The notes under the pieces: generated by a model
Database searches by the model: none
What the model saw: the letters and a program-made list of their open reading frames with translations, nothing else
What the model was told of the DNA's origin: nothing
Shown here: one piece after another, positions 13,119-23,622 of the stretch
How the letters are laid out: every line of letters starts with the position of its first letter
How positions within the stretch are numbered: position 1 is the stretch's first letter
Assembly (NCBI RefSeq): GCF_000512585.2
Contig: NC_089243.1
Coordinates: 1,364,001 to 1,428,000, forward strand
DNA from: Kwoniella bestiolae CBS 10118
Lineage: Eukaryota; Basidiomycota; Tremellomycetes; Tremellales; Cryptococcaceae
Direction: 5' to 3'
DNA length: 64,000 nucleotides
Program-made: the position numbers and the translations under genes

Positions 13119-13728
13119 GCTGAGCTGTGAGGTTGCGAAAAGTAGATTTGTAGTTCAGTCAGACGACAATATGTATGTGTCTATAGATTAGCTGTTGCCT
13201 GTAAGTTGAGGAGGACGGATGAACAATGAGATATCTACAAGATGAAGAGGATGAATGATCAATGAGATACACACAGTGCATGAGAACTGTCTCAGAGGAT
13301 CGACAGTCACCCAGGCAACGCTAGTGACGTTCGAGGTGACACAATCCCTGAACCTTAATTGGGTAACTGGGCACAACTTAACCGGAAATCGACATTGGCA
13401 TTCCCGTTATCAAGTATCAGCATAAGCAGAGCAAACAATACAGTCTCCTGACATCGGAAGGAATGTATGCACAGAGTTTGGGAGATTGCATGGGAGAGTT
13501 GCAATTGTAGATGCATTATAGATAGACTAATCATACAAGTTCGTCAAAGACGTAATAAGCAAAGCCGGGGTTTATACGGATATCATCGATATAATATGTC
13601 ACGCTAAACGAGTGACAGTGACAGATCCACTAAGGGGAGATTATGAGAGCCAGATATACCAAAACACCAACGAAGAGATACAAAACATGAAATGTCCAAT
13701 ACAGTCTATCCAATCCTACCTAAGCAAT
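13119..13728. other. Intergenic, no gene seen
   Basis: The 610 bases lie upstream of the hydrolase gene and downstream of the expansin-like gene. Open frames on either strand are short and without supporting start context or splice continuity. Confidence 0.4.
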
Positions 13729-14935
13729 CTAGTTCTCCGCACCAACCACAACGATATGCCCCAAGTACGCCACCGCCTGATTGAACAGCACCAAATTACC
13801 CAGCGCAGCGACCGGAGCAGTCGTCTCGGTATTCTCAGATGAGATTGTGCTGGTGGCGTTGGCGATGGCGGGAAGGGTAGCGTTGGTCTGCAAGACCGTA
13901 TCGGCCAGACCACTCGATGAGGGCAGCACCGACGAGGCAGTAGTGGAAGGTTCGACAGAGCTGGTGGAAGAGCTGGTGGAAGTGGGTTCAGGGGAGGAGG
14001 TGGTGGATGGTTCAACGTATGTAGATGTAGGTGTGGGTGTGGTGGAGGGTTCGACGTATGTGGATGTCGGGGGAGTGTAGGTGGATGTGGGGGTGGGTTT
14101 CTCAGAGGTCGTAGTGGGGTCTTGCGATTCGTCGTTGTACCACCATGTCATGTAGAAGACACCGGCTCCTTCGGACTGGGAGGGAGGTGGAGAGATCAGC
14201 GACATGCTCCAGTGAATTTGGGATTTCGTAGTGGCAGGTCACTCACTGCAAACTGGGTGAACAGCCCCCGGGACATATCTAACCCCCCATATGGGCAGGT
14301 GGGACATTCGTCCGCGATTGTGGCCGTTACGGTCTTCCCTCCGTAGCTTATGGAAATGCTTCGGCCGCAGTTTGGACCGGGATAACTAGATTCGGTCAGG
14401 GGTAAGCGAAAGGATGACACAGGTGCGTGAAGAAACGATGAAGAACGGGTCGAAAACGCCTTGAAAGACGTCAAGAAGAGGACGATTGGTGTGGTGCCAC
14501 ACCCATTTTTGGTAGTATGACAAGGAATTTCACAACGATTCGCGCGCCGGCGATCGCCGATGACCGTCACGTGATACGTCTCCGGTTTTTATGCAGAACC
14601 AAATAGAGGGGAAATGGATTGTGTACTCACCCACCACCGTACTGAGCAGAGTTCTGAGCGACTATGAAATCGTTGGCATTATTGTACCATCCACAGGCAC
14701 CTAATCCAACATCATAGAATGTAGCTCGAGAATTGGCGTACTGTTGACCTCTCTTCTCGATCGAGGATTGGGTGGAGGTGGAGTTGGAGTTGACTTCGAA
14801 TGAATAGACTTGTCTTTCCTTTCGGGCGTAGTGGGCTCTGGCTCTTGATCGGGATAACTCGTGGGCGTTCTTGTCTGAGAAACTTAAGGCGGATGTGGAG
14901 AGGAGAAGGAGGGTGAGAAGAGATGAAGTGAACAT
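13729..14935 (-). CDS. Expansin-like secreted protein with double-psi beta-barrel and Ser/Thr stalk
   Basis: The first 18 residues (MFTSSLLTLLLLSTSALS) are a typical signal peptide. A dibasic site near KR follows, then a domain with RATFYDVGLGACGWYNN and, after an intron, YPGPNCGRSISISYGGK and ATIADECPTCPYGGLDMS. These cysteine and DEC-type motifs mark the barwin/RlpA/expansin double-psi barrel, which binds or loosens wall polysaccharide without hydrolysis. A catalytic-type Asp is present in TIADEC. The last exon encodes a Ser/Thr/Pro-rich stalk with repeated TSTYVEPSTT units and ends in a mildly hydrophobic segment (LVLFNQAVAYLGHIVVV), possibly wall anchoring or a GPI signal, though it ends in GAEN. 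The intron between the first two barrel exons is about 240 bp, long for this genome. Confidence 0.82.
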
Positions 14936-16774
14936 TTTGGAAGATTTCGTATTTGTTTATGACAGTGTGTGAATGTTTGTTTGGGGGTGTATTGGTGTTC
15001 GTTGAGATGATGAATGAATGAGTGAGGGGTGAATGAGCGTTGAGTTAGCTAATGACTGTGTTGAGCTGTACAAAGAACTATAATCAGCAAAGCTCTTTCT
15101 TCAATGCGTGTAGGCTCCACACCGATCAATCCAATCTTTTGGATCTCACGTTCACATGATTGCAAAGGAAGCTCCAGACATACCTTTGGGTAATAAATGT
15201 TACTTGCTCTTTTTGTGAGATTCCTCCTGAATATCAATCTATTCTACTTGAGTTCTGGGAGGTCGGTGTTCAGATCAAATGAATGACTGTTTCTGTTCTA
15301 GGTGGTAAGGAATGTTGTTCTTTTCGATGTCCAACTTGAAGTGAGGGAACGAGGTTGCTGATTGTATCGAGGGCGATGGTGGTTTTGTGAAGAAGAAAGG
15401 AAGTTGAAGTTAATGAATGTCTTGAGGTCAGTTCTTTTTGTTGTCAATGTCGAGCGACCAATACCGATATCTGGTCCACCTAAGGGGTCTTGGTCTTCCG
15501 CTATATAAAAAATCGGGGTTCGTAACTTACTCGTACTGATAAAAAATGGGGTCGTCAATGATAACTCTACTACTCCCAGTTCAGTAAGTAGTGTATGCAC
15601 AAGATCTTTTGGCGGATCGCTACATCCCAGACTCCACATCTCAACGCCCGTCCCTATACCTCCTTACCCTAGGTCTACTGCTCCATACACTATTCATGCA
15701 GTGTATCAACAGCAGTATTTGTGTGGTATATATTGTTCTCAACCGACAAAACCAGCATTGTACAACCCCAGTCTTACTTGAAATATCAAGCCACAACCCA
15801 TCTGACCAACCCTCGAAAGTTTATCTCACGTGGTTGACCCTCGATAATTCATGTCCAGCTGAGAGGCTTACAGCACGACGTCAGAGGTTTTACCGTCCAT
15901 CGAGACAAGTAACGGTTAAGGGACTCGAAAAGTTCGGAACGGGATTTTCAGGAACCAAGCGATTTTTGAGGGGACTCATGGGTTGGTTTTGGCGCACCGA
16001 CATGAGCCTGGACTCTTGAGTAAATGAAGAGCCGCTGAGCGCATGGGGTATTGTCGGACAGTACAACAGCCATATCGTGCGGGATGGCGCTGGGACGGAA
16101 TAATTCAGATACAGGTGCATCTGGACTTTGCCCATGGACAATAAGACATCCGATTCAGCATCCGAAATTACAGTATTCAGTATCTTTTGGCGCAGCGCAC
16201 AAAGTTCGGAGCTGGACGAGAGTTGAGTTATAATGGTTATATGGTGAACTCAAGAGGAGTGAACAGACGTCTCGTCCTACTACCGATCGGGGAAGATAGA
16301 GTTTATCATTCAGATATTCGTACGCTATCATCTTTCTTGTCTAACCAGCAGCTTAGCTGCAGGCGTCCTTTGTTGACTTCGGTCGACGTTACAAGCAACC
16401 GAGTGTGCCGAGTAATGCAAATCCTGTGAGAGAGCTTGAGGAATGGGTCTTATCAGAAGAATTGAGAAACGAAGCAGAAGAAGAAGCTTGGACGACCGTC
16501 TGAGATAATGACCTGTTTCATCATCGTCATAAAATACGCAATCAGCTTCTCATTTGCTATGAGTACCTCAGAATGTTCTTAGAATTCTTGGCATTCTTCA
16601 CAAGAAAGGAAAATACCGGTTTTCTTTATCTGACAGCTCGGTCATCCACAAGCTATAAATAGTGGTCTGATCCTGAGTCACAATCGACGGTATCTCTTCA
16701 CGTTCCATTTTCCGTATTCCCACACGCTAATCAGACTGATCTCCACCATTATCACGCGATCCAACAATTCTGTC
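14936..16774. other. Intergenic, no convincing gene
   Basis: About 1.8 kb between the expansin-like gene and the orphan at 16775. A plus-strand frame from 15591 to 16019 (142 codons, without an early ATG) and one at 16187-16429 have no recognisable motif. They could be relics. A TATAAATA element near the right end is listed separately. Confidence 0.35.
16654..16661 (+). promoter_or_regulatory. TATA box candidate for orphan gene at 16775
   Basis: The sequence TATAAATA sits 114 bases upstream of the ATG at 16775, in the expected range for a fungal TATA element. It favours the plus-strand reading of this locus over the overlapping minus-strand frame. Confidence 0.5.
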
Positions 16775-17488
16775 ATGTTTGACCCTCATATGCTCATATG
16801 TCCTATTGTGGAGTATATCGTTCCATCCAATACAACCGATCCTATCACAGAGGTACGCCCAGTCCCTCATCCTTGGTATGTCCCTCGAAAAAGCTGCGCT
16901 AGACATATGGAAGTTCCCTTGTCCAGAAGGTGGAAAAGCGAGGTCACACAAGGTGATATCGATCTTTGCCATTTCACGGGATTTCACGATAAGAGTGAAT
17001 TGGGCGATAGTGCTATCAAGGTATGTTGTAGGAACGATCTCATCAGTGAGACGAAGCATCAACTCGGGAGTATCGACCGACCAGAAAGTGAATGTTACGC
17101 TCCGACGGGACATCATATCATTGGGATTATCAGCGAGACGAAGAAGAACGTTCTTGAAAGTGCACACATCAAGTGCCTCCCTTGTGGACCATCACCTGAC
17201 GAATGGAGAGATTCAGTCGTAGCCTCACTCGAGGAAAGAGATATCGTATTCACGAAGGACAGCGAAGATGGTACTGATATCATTAGATGTTCTTTCGCTG
17301 ATGCGCCTTCGACTGATCGACGAATCGTGTCTATCGATGACACACCTAGCGGGATGACCACTGAAGGAGTAGTACGGTACCCTTTCGGTCAAGGAGTAGC
17401 AGATCGTGATGATGACCACGAGATTTTCGAAATAGAGAAGAACATCGGTCCTCCTAGCACAGTTATCGGAGCTCTTTTGGCGGATTGA
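16775..17488 (+). CDS. Hypothetical intronless orphan protein, 237 residues
   Basis: A single uninterrupted frame of 237 codons starts MFDPHMLICPIVEYIVP and ends VIGALLAD. I recognise no family. The N-terminal half is basic with several cysteines; the C-terminal third is acidic (KDSEDGTDII, DRDDDHEIFEIEKN). There is no signal peptide or membrane segment. Unlike the conserved neighbours it has no introns, a property shared with the orphans at 20.3 and 24.9 kb, but I could not align it convincingly to them. A minus-strand frame at 16727-17167 overlaps it. The plus frame is preferred for its length, the TATA element upstream and more even codon usage. It could be a real lineage-specific gene or, less likely, a chance open frame. 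Confidence 0.5.
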   Translation: MFDPHMLICPIVEYIVPSNTTDPITEVRPVPHPWYVPRKSCARHMEVPLSRRWKSEVTQGDIDLCHFTGFHDKSELGDSAIKVCCRNDLISETKHQLGSIDRPESECYAPTGHHIIGIISETKKNVLESAHIKCLPCGPSPDEWRDSVVASLEERDIVFTKDSEDGTDIIRCSFADAPSTDRRIVSIDDTPSGMTTEGVVRYPFGQGVADRDDDHEIFEIEKNIGPPSTVIGALLAD

Positions 17489-17796
17489 TCAGGGAACGAG
17501 GGAATCAGAGAAGAGACATTGTCTTCTGTGCGTCTCTGGAGGTGGATTGGGTGGTCAGGCATTATATCAGATACGATTCACATGCATATGTTCTGGTGTA
17601 GCTCGAGCACCAATATTGCTTCTCCAAATTTTAATGGTCGAAGTCGAATGGCGGCCAAGTCCGACTCTTCTCTCTGACAACGTCGAAGTGGAGGGACCGA
17701 CCCAAAGTCCAAAGAACGTCAACAGCATCAGACGTTTAGCTCAATGTAAATAAGCTTGTATAGTCTCATGTATAATATCACAACGCTCCATAGAAG

Positions 17797-19083
17797 ATGA
17801 AGGCGGTCGTACAGCGAGTAGTAAATGCTTCAGTAGCAGGTGAGCATGACCGGATCCTCCCCCCCAGTCTCGAGTGTTTGTTGAACCGTCACAAACGCTT
17901 AGTCGATGGACAGACGATCTCATCGATTGGTAAAGGACTATTAGTCTTGGTAGGGATCGACCGATGTGAGTGCAAGGCAGATTAATAACTCTCATCCGAT
18001 GATCTGGAGCGTTCCTGTATATCTCACAAGCTAGCTGACAGCTGATTCCATTCACAGACGACGAGCCAAGCGATGCTACGCAGATAATCAAGAAAGTCCT
18101 TACAGCTCGACTGTTCGATGACGACCAAGGAGGGATGTGGAAGAAGAGCGTGAAAGATATAGATGGCGAAGTGCTGTGTGGTGAGTCTTGTTCCACTACA
18201 GCTTTCTACCCCTCGCGAAGCACTGTTCTTGGGTGTATAGCTGACAATTATCTCACCAAATCCCAGTATCACAATTCACGCTGTTGGCCAATTTCAAAGG
18301 CTCGAAGCCTGATTTCCATGAATCGATGGTATGTCAGCTTTGCACTCCTCAGTCGTACAGGCTCATATCTGTTATCATTCGGATATATGTAGTCAACAGT
18401 ACCTGGTAAAGCATATTACAGCGCGTTTCTCGATGAGATGAAAAAGGCGTATCACCCGTCCAAGATAAAAGGTTCGTCTCGCGCACAGAGTAAACTCAAG
18501 AAAAACGCTGATAATGATATGGGAAACAGATGGTCAATTTGGAGCTATGATGCAGGTGTCTTTAACCAATGATGTGAGCCATCTTCTTCGCTTGATTGGT
18601 TCTGTTTGAAGTGGATCTAATGTTGGTTGCGCCTACAGGGTCCCGTCACCATCCTTCTCTCCTCTCGCTCTTCCGTCTCCTCCAAATCCACTCCTGCGGC
18701 CAGTACCAGCGGCAGTCGATCGACCACCCCTGCTCCCACTTCGTCCTCGTCCAAGGGGAAGGGCAAGAGGCAATCCCAGACTCTTTCTGAACAGCCTGGC
18801 GTAGTGGCCCCGGTGTATCCTCCTAAGGATAGTGCGAACAGCAGTGTGGACGTGGCTTCGATATCGTCGATAAGTGGTACGATCGCCAGTGTGGGGCTGG
18901 GTCCGAGTGGAGCGGTAAGGGAAGTCGATGTGGATGTGACCGGATCGGGCGGAACGGGAGACGTAGACCATGGTGAGTGCGTTATCAGTGCTGTACAACC
19001 GGTCAATTAATGGAAAACAGAGATGGGATATTGGAGCTGATGAGTATTATGGTTCAGATCGGAGCGGGACGAGTGATGTATGA
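17797..19083 (+). CDS. DTD1: D-aminoacyl-tRNA deacylase with long Ser-rich C-terminal extension
   Basis: DTD removes D-amino acids (and glycine from mischarged tRNA-Ala) from tRNA, protecting translation. The exons give MKAVVQRVVNASV, then GKGLLVLVGIDR, the signature VSQFTLLANFKGSKPDFHES and finally SLTNDGPVTILL, whose Gly-Pro is the cis-proline active-site motif. Six or seven short introns occur. Known DTDs end shortly after this motif at about 150-180 residues; here a further 130 or so residues rich in Ser, Thr, Gly and Lys follow. The last junction is ambiguous. The canonical GTGAGT donor at 18973 gives a stop at 19040, whereas a weaker donor at 18963 keeps a protein-like tail (DIGADEYYGSD) ending at 19083. 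Role is confident; tail end is not. Confidence 0.85.
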
Positions 19084-20271
19084 AGAGAATATACATTCTT
19101 CGATGATAAATGGCACATACGTTTGCTTTTTCTACCTCTTCAAGTCAGTATGACTGATCATGTACTTACGCTATCGAATTTGACTCGACTCATAAATACT
19201 GCTCAACTTAATGGTAGGATTGAAACGTCAAGTGCGAGTATGCCATCCTGACGTCACTCTTTACTCATCAAACATGAAGCGGGGCTTGTAACAGGCTTGA
19301 CATCACCGTGACCAGGCCAAACCCCCGAAGGCAGCTGCATCCTTTGTGGCATCTTCAGATAGCTGTGCAGGTCCCATCCCTTCATTCTACACGGTCGAGG
19401 TATAGGAAGCACGCAATCGTAGCAGGACAGACCACAGTTGGCTTGTACGCCCCGAGCAAGCCACTGTGGTCATTCGACCACCCAGCGGATTCGCACTGGG
19501 GTCCAGGTGCCATGCTAGACACAGACGACCATCGTGCGATTCCGATCTTGTCCGCTTATTATATCTGGAACTCGCTTTGGCTGCCGATGGGCATAAAGTC
19601 AGTACATTCATATTGTTCACCGCAAACAACGTCTCCGTTGGCCTACCTCTAATTCAGCGAAGTTTGCGGACAGTTGCTGGAAGTGAGAGTGTTGTGCTTT
19701 CTGGGAGATGATGCCGTGTAACTGCATACCATTATATATTGGGCTCGCTCAAACACCCTCTCCAGAAGGGTAGATCCCTCGCTACGGCTTAGCTTGAAAC
19801 AGCATCAGATCCTTCTTGACCTTACCCTTATGTAAGGCTCAAAAGTCAGACCCGTGCTTGGAAAGTGAGAGAAGAGGAAATGACTTCACAGGCGTGCTGC
19901 AAAACACGTCTCTGCATTTCCTTTGATCTTCCCTTTGAAAGGACCTCCTTTGCTCCCTCGGTCATTCTATCGGTTAGTCGCGTGACTTGAGCTACACGCC
20001 GAGGTCCTCAAACACATGAGGTAGGACGTCATGTAGACATTGGGTCATTCGGAGCCCGAAGAAAGATCTGGTTGTACCTTTTGTTTCTCTAATCCGACTT
20101 TTTTCACAACACTTCCAAACGCATTCGCAGCAGACCCGGAGGACTTTTCTATCCTGTTTGCGATATGCTTCAGTTCTGCAGAGTTGCACACACATCCGCG
20201 AGCAGAGGTCCTCAACAGCGTTGGACTAATCATCCTTTGAATTGTACCACTTAGCAAGGTATAATATAAAG
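19084..20271. other. Intergenic, possible degenerate coding fragment
   Basis: Between about 19310 and 19711 one plus-strand frame reads like protein (PKAAASFVASSDSCAGPIP, then after one TAG, a stretch ending TVAGSESVVLSGR and a TGA at 19709). No ATG, family motif or clean intron joins the pieces, so this may be a relic or the tail of an unrecognised gene. The rest of the 1.2 kb shows nothing else. Confidence 0.25.
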
Positions 20272-21153
20272 ATGTCTGGTCGAAGGAGCATTGGATCGGA
20301 TGATTGGGCAGAAGACACCATGAAGATGCTCAATGAGGTTATTACTAAAGCAGACAATAGCCAAGAAAAGTCGATCACCACCGTACATCCCGACGTTTTG
20401 ATCTCTCCCCGCGCGATTTGGGAATTTAACGAAAGCGGAAGACTTGCGTGGAAGAGTTATCCATGCGATACAGCCACTCACCTCTCCTCTAAGGGCCAGT
20501 ATACCGTGTCAAAGCCCACCCAACGAGTTGCCACTCAATGGCGCACCCCCACCATCAAAGATATCTTCTCGGACGGAGAAACGGGAGTCATTGACCGCTC
20601 AATGATGCTGGATCAGGACATGGGTTCTCTCAAGCAAGATTTCCTGACGGCTATCGCGCTGAGATTAGAGGATATGACTCTATACGCGATAGACTCGATG
20701 GCAGCTCGTAAGCAGGCGCTGGACGGTGCTGCAAAGACTGGCGACCCAGAAATTCAGGGAACCTCGAGCTTATCACCTTCAATTGCTTTGGTCTCCGAAG
20801 CTCAATTAGCGGCATACAACGGGCTCAAGGAAGGTGGGGTCACCGACGAAGGGCTGGAGGATATTCTCAGGCAATCGGCGATCACACCGTTGCGCCGTAG
20901 AGAGATCGCATATGTGTATCGAACGGCTGAGGTAGACACGCCAAGCGGATCCAGCGGAAAGGTATTGGGTTCGACTCTCGAAGCATACTATGCAGGCATT
21001 GAGCTCGGACAGCCAATGGAAGACTTTTCCAGCGGTAATCGAGACTCGGCGTCTGGAGCAGCAGAGTCTGAAGCCCGATTTCGACAGAAGTCTCATGCGA
21101 CTGGTACTCTGGGGGCGTACTTTGACGAGAAACTCAAGGAGCTCAACCCATGA
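20272..21153 (+). CDS. Hypothetical intronless protein, orphan family member A
   Basis: A single exon of 293 codons starts MSGRRSIGSDDWAEDTMK at the first ATG. No known domain, signal peptide or membrane segment is visible. It aligns by eye with the broken gene at 22610-23622: LISPRAIWEF against LLSQRLTWEL, ATHLSSKGQY against GSHLVSDGEH, a shared GETG, IALVSEAQLAAY against IALLSEDEMNEY, and SAITPLRRREIAYVYRTAEV against SSRSPLNRHVIAYSFQKAEA. The gene at 24863 shares the second half of this pattern. Together they look like a lineage-specific, fast-diverging family. Function unknown. A start 30 bases upstream would need a non-ATG codon and is rejected. Confidence 0.65.
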   Translation: MSGRRSIGSDDWAEDTMKMLNEVITKADNSQEKSITTVHPDVLISPRAIWEFNESGRLAWKSYPCDTATHLSSKGQYTVSKPTQRVATQWRTPTIKDIFSDGETGVIDRSMMLDQDMGSLKQDFLTAIALRLEDMTLYAIDSMAARKQALDGAAKTGDPEIQGTSSLSPSIALVSEAQLAAYNGLKEGGVTDEGLEDILRQSAITPLRRREIAYVYRTAEVDTPSGSSGKVLGSTLEAYYAGIELGQPMEDFSSGNRDSASGAAESEARFRQKSHATGTLGAYFDEKLKELNP

Positions 21154-22609
21154 GAGTTACTCTTGTGAGCGGAATCTAGAACGAGTCAATAGATCGGCGT
21201 TAATCCCATATCACGTCTGACATACCTCATCTCCTATTCATTTACGTATTACATACATATATTCAATAAGCCGTCAATGGGAATCGTATGAACCAGTATT
21301 CGGAGTCCTCTAGCTAAGACGAGATCATTGTGTTAGATGACATTGCCACCTGTAATGTTTTTTTTTTGATCGTGTGCAAATCCGACGGTGCTGCTGGGTG
21401 ATGCTCATTATCAACTGGTCAATCTCAACCGGCTCAACACCTAAATATCTTATGATAGCCCCAATCTCGCTGTACTCGACCCATGAAGCTGTGTATGTTC
21501 TTCTGTTATTATTGCTATTGACACGACCAGGGGTTTCTTTGCGTTCTCTAAGTTACACCACTGGCACTGCCTTGGCGAGACAAAAGGTTGCATCATTTGC
21601 AGGAAAAAGTCATAGCAGGGCTTCAGCTTATCAAAGGACTGAAATCTGATCTCCCTGCCATCTTCGCTCCTACTGTCCTGTTAATGTCATTTACATTCTT
21701 TGCAAGGAGATTATTATGTTCAAGGAGTCAAACATACTTCATCTGTTCAATCCTCCTCACTTGCAACCAGAAGAAGATCACCGTGCCCTTCGGGATGATT
21801 AATCGCCCACTCGTATGTGATAGCCTGCCCAGATGCCACATTTAGGTTCGCTGGCCACGAAACTTCAGAGCAAAGTTTGAAGGTACATGCTCATTGCGAG
21901 AATCATCAACTTCCATGTCCGGAGTCCGGAGTATCACAAGCGGAAATATGTGTACTGTATACCCCAAGACCGCGGCCTCTAAGCCGAAAGCTGCTTAAGG
22001 ATCTGCCACTGATTGGGCTACTGTTGAGTCGCGTTCGCTCTCCGAACAGAACTTTTGTAGCGAGGATATATAGATGAAAATGTCAGAATTACGAAATATA
22101 CTTATCGTTGCTCCGTAATTCACCCTGTATATAAGAAACTTTTCGTATCTCACTTCCTGTACTAATCCTCATCGCTATACAAGACGCTGAGGATAGTAAA
22201 GGTTAGATATATCAATCATGAATCGCTATATAAGACGCCGAGGATAGTACAGGTTCTCTCACGGAAAGATCGAATGATCGCTGCCGAAAAAGACATTTTG
22301 GCAGGTCCCCTTGGATTTTATGGTTAGGATCGAGCTTCCTGAGAATCACAGTCTGTCACTGGAAAGTTGATCTGCTTGGAGAACGCATGCTTTAGACTCA
22401 GAACAATACATCGCTAGTCGCTCTCAACTTGGTCCAATATTTGTAGCACTTCAGATACTGTATATCGACTCGACGAGTTTATGCCACTCTTGTTCCCAGC
22501 ACCTTTCTGAACCACTTTCATACATGGTAGGGCTTTCGTATTGACGTGCTTAGTCAATGTAGACCCGTGACAGAAAGTTCAGGCCACGACACATGATAGC
22601 AGGAATGGA
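21154..22609. other. Gene-poor stretch with repeat pair and possible family relic
   Basis: About 1.45 kb with only broken frames. Near 21873-21895 the bases TTGAAGGTACATGCTCATTG read LKVHAHC and nearly match the LKLHAHC coding stretch of the gene at 24863, suggesting a decayed copy. A 34-bp direct repeat pair is listed separately. No intact gene seen. Confidence 0.35.
22171..22255. repeat. Pair of 34-bp direct repeats
   Basis: Units at 22171-22204 and 22222-22255 begin ATCGCTATA and end AGGTT. They differ at three positions and lie 51 bp apart start to start. No open frame spans them usefully. They may be the mark of a local duplication or of an inserted element. Confidence 0.85.
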
Positions 22610-23622
22610 CTACAGCGATTCGTTGCGCATCCCACTGGTCTTCTCGTAGATGGCTTTCAAAGATTTCTGTTTCTCCAATGGTGAAAAGTCTGACAAGAGA
22701 CCCATATCCCAGTCGTAGTACCACCCTGGGGTGTGCTGTCCACCGATCATCATCCTGGCTATGTGCCTGGGGATCCCCTGACTCAGAAGCGTCAGTAAGC
22801 CATGTTGGGGAAAACCATTCATTCGTTTTTCGCTTTCATAAGATGTGAAGGATGCGTGTAGTCTCCAACCCGTGGGAATGTCTCCACTCTTACCTGTCTT
22901 GGCACCTGCCTCAGCTTTCTGGAAGGAGTAAGCGATCACATGTCTGTTCAGTGGGCTTCTCGAGGAATGTTTGGCTACGGTATCAGTCGCCTGGTGTGGG
23001 GGCGCACTATTTTCAAAATCACCATATTCGTTCATTTCATCTTCGGACAGTAAGGCGATCGTGCGCGATAGTTGGTTTTTCCAATCTCGGAACGTTTTCT
23101 GCTCAGTGTTTTGATTCCCGCAGCGCTCTGATGACTCGCCCCCTCCCGGTTGATTCTGACTTGTGTTACCTTCCAGAGCCCATTGGTATTGTGTGTCCTT
23201 CAGGTGGAAATTTGCCAGCCACTGAATGGAGTTTGTGGCTTCCAGTATTAGCTGAGCCTTGACTTCGGATAGAAGTTTTTCTTTATCGTCACTGGAGGTG
23301 TCCAAGGTAGGCTCGATGTAGCCCGTCTCACCTTCTTTAAGCAGCCATGCAGGGATTAGTTTTTGCTCTCGGATGTAACGGTCAGCGATGTGCTCCCCAT
23401 CGGACACGAGATGTGATCCTGCAGAGGGGTGCCTTCTGATTCAATGATATGAATCTCTCGTATAATTTTTCGCTCTTCGGACAACTCCCAAGTGAGCCGC
23501 TGGGACAGCAAATAGTGTAGGGGAGGTGAATACTCGAGGCTGTCTTTTACTTTCATCATAGCTGCGTTTACGGCGTCCTCCATGGAAGCATTCCACAAAG
23601 CGATGTCATCGGAATTTTCCAT
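22610..23622 (-). pseudogene. Orphan family member B, frame-broken
   Basis: The 5' part reads MENSDDIALWNASMEDAVN from an ATG at 23622. The 3' part, in a different frame, runs to a TAG at 22610 and ends SGMRNESL. Both parts align in order with the intact gene at 20272 (see that entry), and the change of frame falls inside a short stretch around 23410-23440 where the intact relative has no intron. A one-base loss (or two-base gain) near a short C run explains the data best. A 66-bp intron with a poor GTCCGA donor is possible but would delete conserved residues. It may be a recent pseudogene, a sequencing error or a frameshifting gene. Together the two parts would encode about 335 residues. Function unknown; no signal peptide or membrane segment. 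Confidence 0.55.

Noticed and set aside
13781..14080. Plus-strand open frame with VDVG and GSTYVDVG repeats
   Set aside because: It is the reverse complement of the Ser/Thr/Pro stalk of the expansin-like gene and has no independent support.
16727..17167. Minus-strand frame of 146 codons
   Set aside because: It overlaps the longer plus-strand frame, which has a TATA element upstream. I prefer the plus strand but cannot fully exclude this one.
18617..19006. Long minus-strand frame opposite the deacylase tail
   Set aside because: Antisense to Ser-rich coding sequence; no family motif or splice signals.
22171..22255. Repeat pair considered as a CRISPR-like array
   Set aside because: Only two units with mismatches in a eukaryotic genome; no array and no cas genes.
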